Shown in pieces: positions 27,947 to 36,155 of a stretch of 51,257 bases of DNA. The translations under genes and the position numbers were made by a program. Below the pieces are notes generated by a model that saw only the letters and a list, made by a program, of their open reading frames with translations, did no database searches and was not told the origin of the DNA. The number at the start of each line of letters is the position of its first letter. The first letter of the stretch is position 1. Location: positions 1 through 51,257 of the forward strand of contig JAISEK010000024.1 in NCBI GenBank assembly GCA_031264145.1, given 5' to 3'. This DNA is from Deltaproteobacteria bacterium (lineage in GTDB: Bacteria; Desulfobacterota; Desulfarculia; Adiutricales; Adiutricaceae).

Positions 27947-28209
27947 CTGGCCCGCATCAGCCGTTTTCCAGGTGATCGCCCGCCGGGCTTTGGCCGGGAT
28001 TGAATGGTTTTCCGGGATATCCGAACCGGGCCTCGCCCCGTATGGCGTCAGGTTCGCCGGACGGCAGCAGGCCGCCGATTCTTTCGATCAACTCGTCGGC
28101 GGAGATCAGGGCCGCCCGTGGTTCCACCCGGATCGGCCCGGCTTCGGTTTCTTCCAACGGCTCCGTCCACTCGTCGCGCCATCTCCGCCACGAGTCCACG
28201 CCGTCGCCT

Positions 28210-28383
28210 TCAACATCTTTCAGACAGCCGGGCCGGCCCTTCGAACAGGGGCCGGCCCGGCTTTTCCGGGGTAATGGTCAGCCGAAGCTAGGCCAGCCCG
28301 ATGGGAAGATCGTCCGGCAAATCCAGGTCCAGGCGCAGGCGGCGGTCTTGCGGAATTCCAATGTTTTTGGTTATGCTCGTCGT
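28210..28383 (-). pseudogene. Antitoxin-like remnant upstream of the PIN gene
   Basis: The frame reads TSITKNIGIPQDRRLRLDLD, then LPDDLPIGLA, a TAG at 28288-28290, and LRLTITPEKPG. This has the look of small antitoxins that begin with a beta-strand IPxDRRLxLDLxLP motif. The codon at the expected start is ACG rather than ATG. With the start lost and a stop in the middle, the gene is probably dead. The 250 bases down to the toxin contain another open frame (27957-28199) of unknown meaning. Confidence 0.5.
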
Positions 28384-28580
28384 GGGTCACTTCCTGTGGC
28401 AACCAAGCAACCAGGTTTTTTTGACGGCGCATATTATTCCTGAAGCCCTTATTCCTGGGGGCCCCAGACTCAGGTCAGCAAGATTAGATGCTCGACACCA
28501 GAGTTTAGAATTAAAAGTATATGTTTTATTTTTTATGCCTTATTTTTATTTATATAGTTAAAAATATAACTATTTTCTTA

Positions 28581-28991
28581 TCAAAAATTAGTATCTGGAC
28601 TAATAAATAAAATATCATCATTAATTATAACAAATGGTTTATAACAAAGATAATAATCTAACGGTGTGGATTGATCATCAAATGAACCAACGTAACATTT
28701 TCTATTTTCTTGTAAGCATTTAATAATTTGATCCTTATATTCTTTAAAACTATAGGAATAATCAATTATCTCGTCTATATTACTGCAATCATCATTAATA
28801 CAATAATCTTTATCATCATATCTACGGTCACGATCAACTATTTTAAATAGATCATCAAAAAATGATATGAATTCATTGTCTTCATTGACTTTGAGAGCTT
28901 TAAAAAAGTTCTCTTTGGTGAATTCTCCCCTGAGAGAAATGATGTAGCTGGTTGACGAGCTGTTAGTAACAAAATCTTGTCTGATTTTCAT
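28581..28991 (-). CDS. Small acidic protein with N-terminal FVTNSSS motif
   Basis: A 136-residue protein if started at the ATG at 28991, which has a GGAGGAGGG ribosome site; the frame is open to 29069. The N-terminus KIRQDFVTNSSSTSYIIS is a conserved leader found at the very start of many otherwise unrelated small bacterial proteins. Its function is, to my knowledge, unestablished. The rest is AT-rich, Asp/Glu/Tyr-rich and without recognisable domains, ending in IINDDILFISPD. Base composition is far from the backbone, so transfer is likely. It sits in the accessory region between the dead toxin-antitoxin genes and the defence operon. Confidence 0.7.
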   Translation of the reverse strand: MKIRQDFVTNSSSTSYIISLRGEFTKENFFKALKVNEDNEFISFFDDLFKIVDRDRRYDDKDYCINDDCSNIDEIIDYSYSFKEYKDQIIKCLQENRKCYVGSFDDQSTPLDYYLCYKPFVIINDDILFISPDTNF

Positions 28992-29512
28992 ACGACCCTC
29001 CTCCCAAAACTCTGGGCTTTGGTAAGCGTTTTGTCCGATCAGAGCGCAATCGGCCTCAGGCCAAAACACGACATGGCGGCTTTTCTTGTCCCAATACTTA
29101 TATGATTATACGGACGCAAAAGTAATTTGTCAAATGAAAAAAATTAATGGTCATGACTCAAAAATTTGTTATAATCAACGGTCATATGAGTTCTGTCATC
29201 TTTCTGGAGCCTCTTGGGGAAACCGTCAAACCCATGTCTCACGCCGCCTATTACGGAGCTTTGGCTTCTCGGCATTCCCGGGATTGGCGGCCATTTGACT
29301 TCGGTTTTTTGTGGCGGCGAAACCAATCGGCAGTTCTCGACCCAAGTTGCCCGGATCAAAATTAGGCATCTTTGTCCATCACTAAGAACAAGCAAGATAC
29401 TAGCCTCCATTGCGTCGGCCTGCCTAAATCGTGAGGTGGGATCGTGGACCAGACATGGCACAATACCATTCAGGCCAATTCCGGTTCTGGGGCAGGCGGC
29501 ATAGTTCGTTTT
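28992..29512. other. Spacer without a supportable gene
   Basis: About 500 bases between two minus-strand open frames. It starts AT-rich and becomes mixed in composition. Overlapping short frames run on both strands with no motif. Nothing else was recognised. Confidence 0.35.
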
Positions 29513-29698
29513 TCATTTGCGCAAGTGGAATAAACTCAGGTAAACGTCAAAGGGATTTTCCTTATTCTCGCTGTCTAGGAACTTCGCGATGGACCGGCGA
29601 ACAAAGGTCTCGTAGCTGCGTCCCCTAACCTCATACTCATAGATGCGCAACGTCCCGAAAAAACGGCCAAGATACCTATTCAACCAGTTCGTCATCAA
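29513..29698 (-). CDS. Hypothetical 61-residue protein
   Basis: A short frame starting MMTNWLNRYLGRFFGTLRIY and ending in YLSLFHLRK; basic and aromatic-rich. The start overlaps the end of another short frame ending KKLESIDDELVE, a layout often seen in toxin-antitoxin pairs, but no family was recognised. It could equally be part of the eroded sequence around it. Confidence 0.25.
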   Translation of the reverse strand: MMTNWLNRYLGRFFGTLRIYEYEVRGRSYETFVRRSIAKFLDSENKENPFDVYLSLFHLRK

Positions 29699-29806
29699 TC
29701 GATTCCAGTTTTTTCATTTCGCCATGAGCCCGCGCGGCCCGGCTATAGTCACCAACTTCAGCCCAAGCATGCGGCTTTCCGTACCTCGCTCCGTGCCTGC
29801 CTGATG

Positions 29807-30076
29807 TTAAACTCTTACGGATTCCCGTGCGGCTCTCGCCGCCCATGCGGGATAGGAGACGAGGACATAATGCTCCGCCAGCTTCTGTTCATAGGCCGGA
29901 AGGCGACTGACCTTGGATTGAAGCGCACTGGCAAGGGGCTAGCTCAAGGTGCTCAGAATGATGTTGGCGTTGGGACAGACGCGGGCAAGATGCGCAGCCA
30001 GATACGGGGCCACAACCATTTTCCCCGTTCCGGCGGAACAACAAATCTTCAACGGCCCTTTGAGGTCTCTTTCCAC
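29807..30076 (-). pseudogene. P-loop ATPase/helicase fragment with an internal amber codon
   Basis: The frame from a GTG at 30076 reads KICCSAGTGKMVVAPYLAAH, then CPNANIILSTLS, a TAG at 29939-29941, and PLASALQSKVSRLPAYEQ to a stop at 29807. AGTGK resembles a Walker A loop (AGTGKT), followed by a strand like those of helicases or terminases. Only about 90 codons remain, and an upstream TGA closes the frame. It is a truncated remnant of a larger gene, possibly phage- or restriction-related. Confidence 0.4.
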
Positions 30077-30237
30077 AAAGCGTGTTGATCAGGATGCAGG
30101 AAGGCAATCCATTTGTCCCTTGGATACTCCAAGGCCCTTCACAATTTCTCGTTGCTGCCAATGAGCCGGAATCGGCGTTGGGTACCGTGGAGGCTGAACG
30201 CCGATACCGGCAAACGGAAGCCCATCTTCTTCTGGAA

Positions 30238-31353
30238 TTAGCACGCCGAAGTTGTTGGACCGGCAACCAACTCCAACGGGCTCCACAGCACGTCGTCATC
30301 GGTCTGAAGCGCAATGAGTTTTACATCGGTGCCACTTGGATACTTGAAGTCTAGTCCAACTCCGACGCCATTGGGAGCGTTTGCGTTCGCCTCAATCTCC
30401 TGCATGTCGGCATCATCGACCCGCAAGCTCTGGATACGCCCCCACCGCGCACCGGTGGACTCAAGGATAACAAACACGGGCTGGCCGACGAAGAGTCTCT
30501 GGGCGGGCTTGTCTACGACAACGATCTGCCGTTTTTTGTAGGGGCCGCCCCTGGTGGCCCGCAGCCTCAACTCGGTGCTGCTAGGAGACGTGAAGTGGTT
30601 GTTCTGGAGATAGCATCCGGCCACGAGTCCGAAGATCGATGTCGCCAAACTCTTGATGAAGGCAACCGCATCCTTCATCGCTGCATCACCGAGGAGGTCA
30701 GTGGGATTGCCTCCACGGTGGGCGACCTGATTACGACGCTCGACGATGTCTTCGAGGCGCTTCTCGATAACTGTTCTCTTCACGCCATTTTGTGGCGCTT
30801 TGCAACCCATGGCGTCGCAGTACCAAGCCATCATCGCATCGGCGTGACAGACGCGTTCGCAAATTTTATCGATACCAACCACGCCGAAGACAATATCGAC
30901 CTCATTCGCACGCAGGTTCTTTTCGTGGGCGATGACCGCAACCTCGTTCAGGACGTAGGATTTAGTTCCGCTCAGGCAATCGTAGAGATTCTTAACCACG
31001 CCCAGGTCGCTCATGCCGACATAGCGGCCCTTCCCAAGGGATCTCCTAAAGAGCAGTTCAGCCGACTTCCTCAGATGTTTGTCCGTCAACTTCTGTGGGA
31101 GCATCGCATAGTCGCCGATACGGCGAGCCTCAAGCTGCACATATTCTGTGATGAGGTTTTCGATGAATTTTTCAAACGACGCATACAGAGCGACAGTGAA
31201 CGCCGCATAGTCGAAGCGTCTCCGGATTGAGATGTACCGCCGCACCACGGTGTCCTTGTGATCTGCTAGGACGCGATTGACTGGGCCGATCGACTCGATG
31301 AGCGTCTTCAGCTCAACCAGGTCCGCAATGAACTCATCCAATGTAGAGCGCAC
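30238..31353 (-). CDS. HEPN-domain protein (MAE_28990 type), putative defence RNase
   Basis: A 371-residue protein whose N-terminal 230 residues are all-helical and end in the HEPN ribonuclease motif RNQVAH (Arg207, His212; R-N-x3-H). The pattern DYAAFTVALYASFEKFIENL near residue 48 fits the MAE_28990/MAE_18760 HEPN group. The C-terminal part (from about 240) is beta-rich, with RQIVVVDKPAQRLFVG and KLIALQTDDDVLWS. HEPN proteins of this group are known next to restriction-modification genes and are thought to cleave RNA on infection. It is the third gene of the operon, 18 bases after the DUF262 gene. Role as effector is inferred from family and context. Confidence 0.82.
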   Translation of the reverse strand: MRSTLDEFIADLVELKTLIESIGPVNRVLADHKDTVVRRYISIRRRFDYAAFTVALYASFEKFIENLITEYVQLEARRIGDYAMLPQKLTDKHLRKSAELLFRRSLGKGRYVGMSDLGVVKNLYDCLSGTKSYVLNEVAVIAHEKNLRANEVDIVFGVVGIDKICERVCHADAMMAWYCDAMGCKAPQNGVKRTVIEKRLEDIVERRNQVAHRGGNPTDLLGDAAMKDAVAFIKSLATSIFGLVAGCYLQNNHFTSPSSTELRLRATRGGPYKKRQIVVVDKPAQRLFVGQPVFVILESTGARWGRIQSLRVDDADMQEIEANANAPNGVGVGLDFKYPSGTDVKLIALQTDDDVLWSPLELVAGPTTSAC

Positions 31354-31371
31354 AGGTAGGCTCCGTTGTGA

Positions 31372-32685
31372 TCACTGCTTGGTCTTGGCAATCGCAGCGG
31401 CGAAGGCCTCACTCATGCAGCGGTTCCGATCCTGGGTGTCCTTGAGGTTCGTGCGACGCCCAGAGAACAATTCCCGGTTCTTCTCGTACATCGCCTTCAA
31501 CTTTTCACGCAGTACGTCCTTTTTTTCGACGAGCTTGACACGGTAGGGTGCCACATCGGGGCCACTAGCGGTGAACATGAGGGGGTCGTAGACAATCTTG
31601 GTTGGTCGCTTCTTGGAGGGATCGAGCACAGTGAACGCTTCGTTCCCAAGCATGTCCCAAAGGAAATCGACGGTCGCCTCGAACATTGTGCGGTACTCCA
31701 CGAGATCCTCTACCTGGAACTTGTTTCCCACAACAATAAACCGATCGAGAAACTCAGAAATTTTATTCAATCCCGCCTTAGACTTACCGATCTGGCGGTA
31801 GGCAAAGAAGCGCAAAACAAGTTCCACGTCCTCCATCTTCTCGAACATGTGAGTGCCCGCCTTCGTCGATTCGTTGATAGTTTCATCGACTTCTTCGTCG
31901 GCGACTTCTTCTTCGACGTCTGTTTCCTCAGGTTTCGGGTCGAGCGGGATGCCCCACATGCTTCGGAACTTACCGTTCGCAGAAAGTTCGAGGCACAGCT
32001 TGTTGAGTGGACCGTTGTAAACGGCGTTGCGTGTTTCCTGGTTGGCAAGCTTCACGCCTCCCGAGTTGAGACGTTCAAAGACCAACTTCTTCAGCATCGC
32101 AGCCTGTTCCTCGCTGGCCGCCGTCTCTTTGAGGAGAATAATCGATGAGATGTAACGGCGATCAATGCCATCGCGGACCTTCGATGGAAGCTCCGAGTAC
32201 TTCCGCCCATCAAGGTCTGACCAGTACTGCAGCCCGGTGAGCGCAAACTCGTCGGCATAGAAGCCGCTCAACGCCGTTAGACGCTGGCGCCCATCCATCA
32301 CTTCGAAACGCGCTAGGTCACGCTCATAGAGGAAGACTGGCGGCACAGGCACGTTCATAAGGAACGACTCGATCAGCCTAGACTTCCGCTCGACACTCCA
32401 GCGATGGCGGCGCTGATACTCAGGGTCAAGCTTGTAACGACGCTCCTTATCGCCGGTATCTCCCTCTATCACCTCCTCGAGCATCCCGAGGATGCCTGCA
32501 AGCGGATACCGGGCCTGCTCCGTGACGATCCGGATCTCGCCCTTAGCATAGCGACTGTTCAGTTCTTCGTCCGTCGTCTTGGGTCTGCTTTCGCCGTCAA
32601 CGAACGATATATTCTCAAAATCGAAGAGATGGCTCGCCGCTGCTTGCTGAGTCTTCCCTCCTGCCGCCGGTTTCTTCTGGCTCAT
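31372..32685 (-). CDS. DUF262 (ParB/GmrS-like) domain protein
   Basis: A 437-residue protein with an N-terminal DUF262 domain. The block YQRRHRWSVERKSRLIESFL (residues 90-109), then VPVPPVFLYE, and the core DGRQRLTALSGF (131-142) correspond to the DGQQR nucleotide-binding motif of the family. A very acidic insertion (about 252-275) precedes a helical second half. DUF262 proteins include the GTP-using part of type IV restriction enzymes (GmrSD) and partners in phosphorothioate-linked defence. No HNH/DUF1524 nuclease motif is visible, so cleavage may be left to the HEPN partner. It lies 15 bases after the methyltransferase gene. Confidence 0.88.
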   Translation of the reverse strand: MSQKKPAAGGKTQQAAASHLFDFENISFVDGESRPKTTDEELNSRYAKGEIRIVTEQARYPLAGILGMLEEVIEGDTGDKERRYKLDPEYQRRHRWSVERKSRLIESFLMNVPVPPVFLYERDLARFEVMDGRQRLTALSGFYADEFALTGLQYWSDLDGRKYSELPSKVRDGIDRRYISSIILLKETAASEEQAAMLKKLVFERLNSGGVKLANQETRNAVYNGPLNKLCLELSANGKFRSMWGIPLDPKPEETDVEEEVADEEVDETINESTKAGTHMFEKMEDVELVLRFFAYRQIGKSKAGLNKISEFLDRFIVVGNKFQVEDLVEYRTMFEATVDFLWDMLGNEAFTVLDPSKKRPTKIVYDPLMFTASGPDVAPYRVKLVEKKDVLREKLKAMYEKNRELFSGRRTNLKDTQDRNRCMSEAFAAAIAKTKQ

Positions 32686-32700
32686 TGGCTCTCTCTCTAT

Positions 32701-33789
32701 TCAGGCACGGTGGCAATAAACGTCATGCTCGGCGATGGCCTTCTTCGGTTCGGCCTGGAACTGCCGTACCTGCCGGCGCCCAAGTTCGGAATCAGGTACC
32801 GCCCTAACAGTGACCATCCTCCAGCTGGAGTCGACCAACGACTTTTTTAGGACATCCATCGGTTCGGCGGCTCGATCGTGAATCCCACCATATCTGATAA
32901 TCAGACGCACCCCTGCGGTCGCATGCGAGGCCACGTTCTTCCAGACTCTGCCCATTTCGGCGGCGAAGTGAGCTGCGCTCGAGTGCTTGAGCTGTCCCTC
33001 TGGCTGGCGGTACTCGACGTAGTCAGGACCACCGAGAAACCAAAGCCGCAGCCACTGATCCGGCAGATAGGTACGCATCCCGAAGTACGGAGGCGATGTG
33101 ACAACGAAGCGTGCCTTCGGCATATCGCTGAACGTGTCCGCCACCCGGCTGTCCCCGAGTCTCACCTCGCCTTCGACGTCCGGCAAGGGCTCGACGAGGT
33201 AGCGTTCCGCACGCATCTTGATGATCGATAGCACGTCGACGTTGTCTGGACGCATACCATGCGCGGTCCAAAACTTCACCGCATAGTTAGGCTTCGGCGC
33301 AAAGGTCCTCGGCGATTGATTCGAGAAATACGATGGAGTTCCCTTCGGGCGCGGGCCATGGAGTGCCCCGAGTATGATCGCTCGCAATAAGATGTGCGTT
33401 GGGGAAGAGCACTCGCCGAGCAATGCCTCGCGGAGCTGGCAGAGCTGCATGAAAGTACGTTCATGGTACGCAAGTCTCCAGAACTCGCCAGAAGGAACCT
33501 GTGTCGGTTCCTTTTCAGCGTCCAGGATGGCCTTGGCGCCCGCCACAACTCGACCCGGCTCAGCGTTGGCGAGTTTCGCCTTCGCGAGAGCGACCGCTAC
33601 CGGACTGCTGTCCATGCCCATCGAAGGCATCCCAAGCAAGCGGGCCGCAAAATTCGTGGTACCCCGGCCGCAGAAAGGATCGATCACCCAGTCTCCTCGC
33701 TTGCCGTGTTCCTTCAGCACGCGCAATGGAAAGTCGAGTGGGTACATTGTGTAGTACGGGCATATTTCGTTCAATGCCCCAAATCTCAT
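32701..33789 (-). CDS. DNA (cytosine-N4 or adenine-N6) methyltransferase
   Basis: About 362 residues from the ATG at 33789, which has GGAG six bases upstream; an ATG at 33816 adds nine residues but has no ribosome site. In the longer numbering, motif I DPFCGRGTT (46-54) binds S-adenosylmethionine and motif IV TSPPY (240-244) is the catalytic loop, more often found in cytosine-N4 enzymes. Motif I before motif IV gives the alpha/gamma-like order. A helical insert lies between them, which could hold target recognition. As first gene of the three-gene operon it likely marks self DNA for the DUF262/HEPN proteins. Target sequence unknown. Confidence 0.88.
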   Translation of the reverse strand: MRFGALNEICPYYTMYPLDFPLRVLKEHGKRGDWVIDPFCGRGTTNFAARLLGMPSMGMDSSPVAVALAKAKLANAEPGRVVAGAKAILDAEKEPTQVPSGEFWRLAYHERTFMQLCQLREALLGECSSPTHILLRAIILGALHGPRPKGTPSYFSNQSPRTFAPKPNYAVKFWTAHGMRPDNVDVLSIIKMRAERYLVEPLPDVEGEVRLGDSRVADTFSDMPKARFVVTSPPYFGMRTYLPDQWLRLWFLGGPDYVEYRQPEGQLKHSSAAHFAAEMGRVWKNVASHATAGVRLIIRYGGIHDRAAEPMDVLKKSLVDSSWRMVTVRAVPDSELGRRQVRQFQAEPKKAIAEHDVYCHRA

Positions 33790-34415
33790 GGATGGCTCCG
33801 ATGTGCAGATACGCATTGTCTTTTTTGCGTAGGTTGAACTACTTAATCCAGCTTCTAATGACGTTTCGGTTCTGAAAAAGAGGGAGTTAAGTATCGACTG
33901 GCAAAAACGATACTCAAAAAAAATATCCCCAGCCCTTACTTTATTTCAATATTCTAGACTGTCTTTGCGCAAAAGTCAAGGTCATGGCATAGATAGTGCG
34001 TACATATTTTTATACACATTTTTTTATTTTCATGTACAACTAAAATGTTCAATTTTCTGATCAGCTAAAATTATCTCGATGCCACATAAGCAAATTATGG
34101 ATAGTAAAATTTTTATTTCCTGAAATACGCAAAAAATGAAACTGTATATTTATTGGCATAATATTGGATCTTTTTGATCGTCTTGTTAAATATTGATTCA
34201 TATCCTCATTGGCAAGGCCGAACAATTACTGAAGGCAAAACAGGCCGGTCATGGTGACAGGGCTCCATGGTGGGGCCCGTTGTCATGGCGGTAGCAGTCC
34301 CATACATTAGATGTTGGGCAGCCCATGCACGCCAGCCATGATCGCGACTCCATCCTTTTTTCTGGTGGTCTGGAGGGGGGTTGGGCCTGGCCGGGACGGC
34401 CAGGCGGGGGATGGC
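33790..34415. other. AT-rich upstream region of the defence operon
   Basis: About 625 bases without a gene. From 33880 to about 34230 the DNA is strongly AT-rich and must contain the defence-operon promoter on the minus strand. From about 34240 the composition returns to the GC-rich backbone, so the right border of the accessory island lies near here. No repeat or tRNA was seen at the border. Confidence 0.45.
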
Positions 34416-35294
34416 CTACGGCAGGGTGTCGAAATCCAGGGCGAAATTGTTGAGGTTGATCCTGTGGATGTCGCAGATGCCCTGGTCGAGGAAGTAGAAG
34501 GCAAGCTGCCTGCGCCTGTCCTCGTGGGGCCAGTGGGCGATGCCGGCCAGGAGCCGGTCGGCCTCGGGGACGGGGAGATCCAGGGCGATGGCCAGGGCCA
34601 GGAGCGTCGGGTGGTCAGTGGGCTCCCCGTAGAGGATCTTGTCGAGGGCCGCCGGTGACATGTTCGCCAGGGCGGCCAGCCGTCTTGGCCTTAGGCCCTT
34701 TAGGGCCATCAGGTCGGCTATCCGGCTACCCACTGGACCGCCGTCGCCGCGGCCTGGGTCGGGCACGGCTGCCTGGTACTCAATATTGTAGATGTTGGAC
34801 AGGAGGTCCGGCTCCACGAACTCCCCCCTGGAGCCGAGGATGACCAGGAAGACCTCCATCGCCGGGTCCTCCAGGAGGTAGGCGCCGATGGCCTCCAGGG
34901 CCACCAGGGCCGCCTGGTCCCTGGGGTAGCCGAATATGCCGGCCGAGATGAGGGGGAAGGCCACCGACCCTATGTCGTTTCGCCTGGCCAGGCCCAGGCT
35001 CTCGGAGTAGCAGCTGGCCAGAAGCTCCCTCTCGCCGCCGCCTCCCCCGTACCAGACCGGGCCCACGGTGTGGATGATGTGTCCCGCCGGGAGGCCGTGG
35101 CCGGAGGTGATCACGGCCTGGCCGGTCTTGCAGCCCCCGATGGCCTGGCATTCCTGGGACAGCTCGCTGGCCCCGGCCGCCCTGAAGATGGCCCCGCAGA
35201 CCCCCCCGCCCATGGCCAGCTGGTTGTTGGCCGCGTTGACCACGGCGCCAACCCGCATGGCGACTATGTCATGGGTGACCAGTCTAATAGGCAC
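34416..35294 (-). CDS. Macro-domain protein with C-terminal HTH-like domain
   Basis: A 292-residue protein. Residues 1-165 form a macro domain: AVVNAANNQLAMGGGVCGAI is the ADP-ribose-binding loop and LISAGIFGYP the second phosphate loop, both as in MacroD-type ADP-ribose or O-acetyl-ADP-ribose hydrolases. Residues about 190-245 (RIADLMALKGLRPRRLAALA...) look like an Xre-type helix-turn-helix, and the tail (DDRICDIHRINLNNFALDFD-like) is uncharacterised. The gene follows the nucleosidase gene after 55 bases. Removing ADP-ribose marks or their by-products is the expected activity; the C-terminal domain may bind DNA or a partner. Confidence 0.85.
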   Translation of the reverse strand: MPIRLVTHDIVAMRVGAVVNAANNQLAMGGGVCGAIFRAAGASELSQECQAIGGCKTGQAVITSGHGLPAGHIIHTVGPVWYGGGGGERELLASCYSESLGLARRNDIGSVAFPLISAGIFGYPRDQAALVALEAIGAYLLEDPAMEVFLVILGSRGEFVEPDLLSNIYNIEYQAAVPDPGRGDGGPVGSRIADLMALKGLRPRRLAALANMSPAALDKILYGEPTDHPTLLALAIALDLPVPEADRLLAGIAHWPHEDRRRQLAFYFLDQGICDIHRINLNNFALDFDTLP

Positions 35295-35349
35295 TTTGTC
35301 CCTCCTTATGGCCAGGACCCTGGGGCCTTGCCCTGCATGGACGGCCCTT

Positions 35350-36141
35350 TCACAAAAGCGAGTCGAGGATGTGGAGCGCCTCGGCGACCCTGAGACCCAG
35401 GATGTCGGTGACCCCGCGCTCCATGGCGAAATAGTCGTCCAGGGTCTCGTCGAGGGTGTCGGCGACGACCCGTATGTTGAGCCAGGGCACGTTGGCCAGG
35501 CGGTCGCCGATGAAGGCGAAGACCCCGCTCTCCATGTCGCAGGCCAGGGCCCTGAACGTGGCCCCCTTGGACAGCTTGTTGTCCTTGCCGGCGACGAAGG
35601 CCTCCGAGGTCAAGAGGCGTCCCCTCCGGAAGCCCTCCCCCGGGAGCCGGTCCAGGAGGCCCAGCACCAGATCGTCATGGCACTCGATGGCCATCCTCTC
35701 CACGTGGCCCGGGTCAGGGGGGCGGTAGTCGAACCAGCCGTAGGGGCTCACGGTCACCTGGTCCCCCTCCTCCATGCGCCAGTCGGAGATGACGGCCGAG
35801 TTGGAGGCTATGACCTCGCCCTGCCGGAGGTCCATGGAGAGGGAGCCGGAGGTCCCGGTCCCGAGGAAGACCACCGAGCCGATCCCCGAGGCCTGCCTGG
35901 CGGCAAGTTCCCTGGACGCCGCGAAGCTCGCGTTTATCCGGCCAGGGCCGCACTCGATGACCGAGCAGCCCAGCCGGCTGAAGGCCTCCCGGCCCAGGTG
36001 CTGGCTGACCGAGCGGTACTCGTTGGGGGTTGAGGTGAACACCAGGACTTCTTTATAGCCGAATTTCGCCGCTTCAGTCAACGTCGTTCTCCTTGACCTG
36101 GCCGGGCCGTCGTCCCGGCGCGCCTTAAATTGGGCCCCCAT
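35350..36141 (-). CDS. Purine-nucleoside phosphorylase / MTA-SAH nucleosidase-like protein
   Basis: A 263-residue member of the PNP/MTAN superfamily. FLGTGTSGSLSMDLRQGEVI (about 92-111) is the phosphate/ribose site region and CDMESGVFAFIG (about 207-218) is the ribose-binding ME(S/A) motif. Size and motif spacing fit 5'-methylthioadenosine/S-adenosylhomocysteine nucleosidase or the related futalosine hydrolase. The first 18 residues are basic and may not be translated. It is flanked in one operon by the lipoprotein gene (14-base gap) and the macro-domain gene. Confidence 0.82.
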   Translation of the reverse strand: MGAQFKARRDDGPARSRRTTLTEAAKFGYKEVLVFTSTPNEYRSVSQHLGREAFSRLGCSVIECGPGRINASFAASRELAARQASGIGSVVFLGTGTSGSLSMDLRQGEVIASNSAVISDWRMEEGDQVTVSPYGWFDYRPPDPGHVERMAIECHDDLVLGLLDRLPGEGFRRGRLLTSEAFVAGKDNKLSKGATFRALACDMESGVFAFIGDRLANVPWLNIRVVADTLDETLDDYFAMERGVTDILGLRVAEALHILDSLL

Positions 36142-36155
36142 GGGCCCGTCGTCCC

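Noticed and set aside
27560-30076. Pyrrolysine or other amber recoding as the working explanation
   Set aside because: Several intact genes end in TAG, the PIN domain has also lost an active-site acidic residue, and the antitoxin lacks a start codon. Simple decay fits better.
29889-30314. 141-codon minus-strand frame
   Set aside because: Rich in Arg/Ser/Cys with no motif. The neighbouring frame gives the P-loop-like AGTGK sequence instead.
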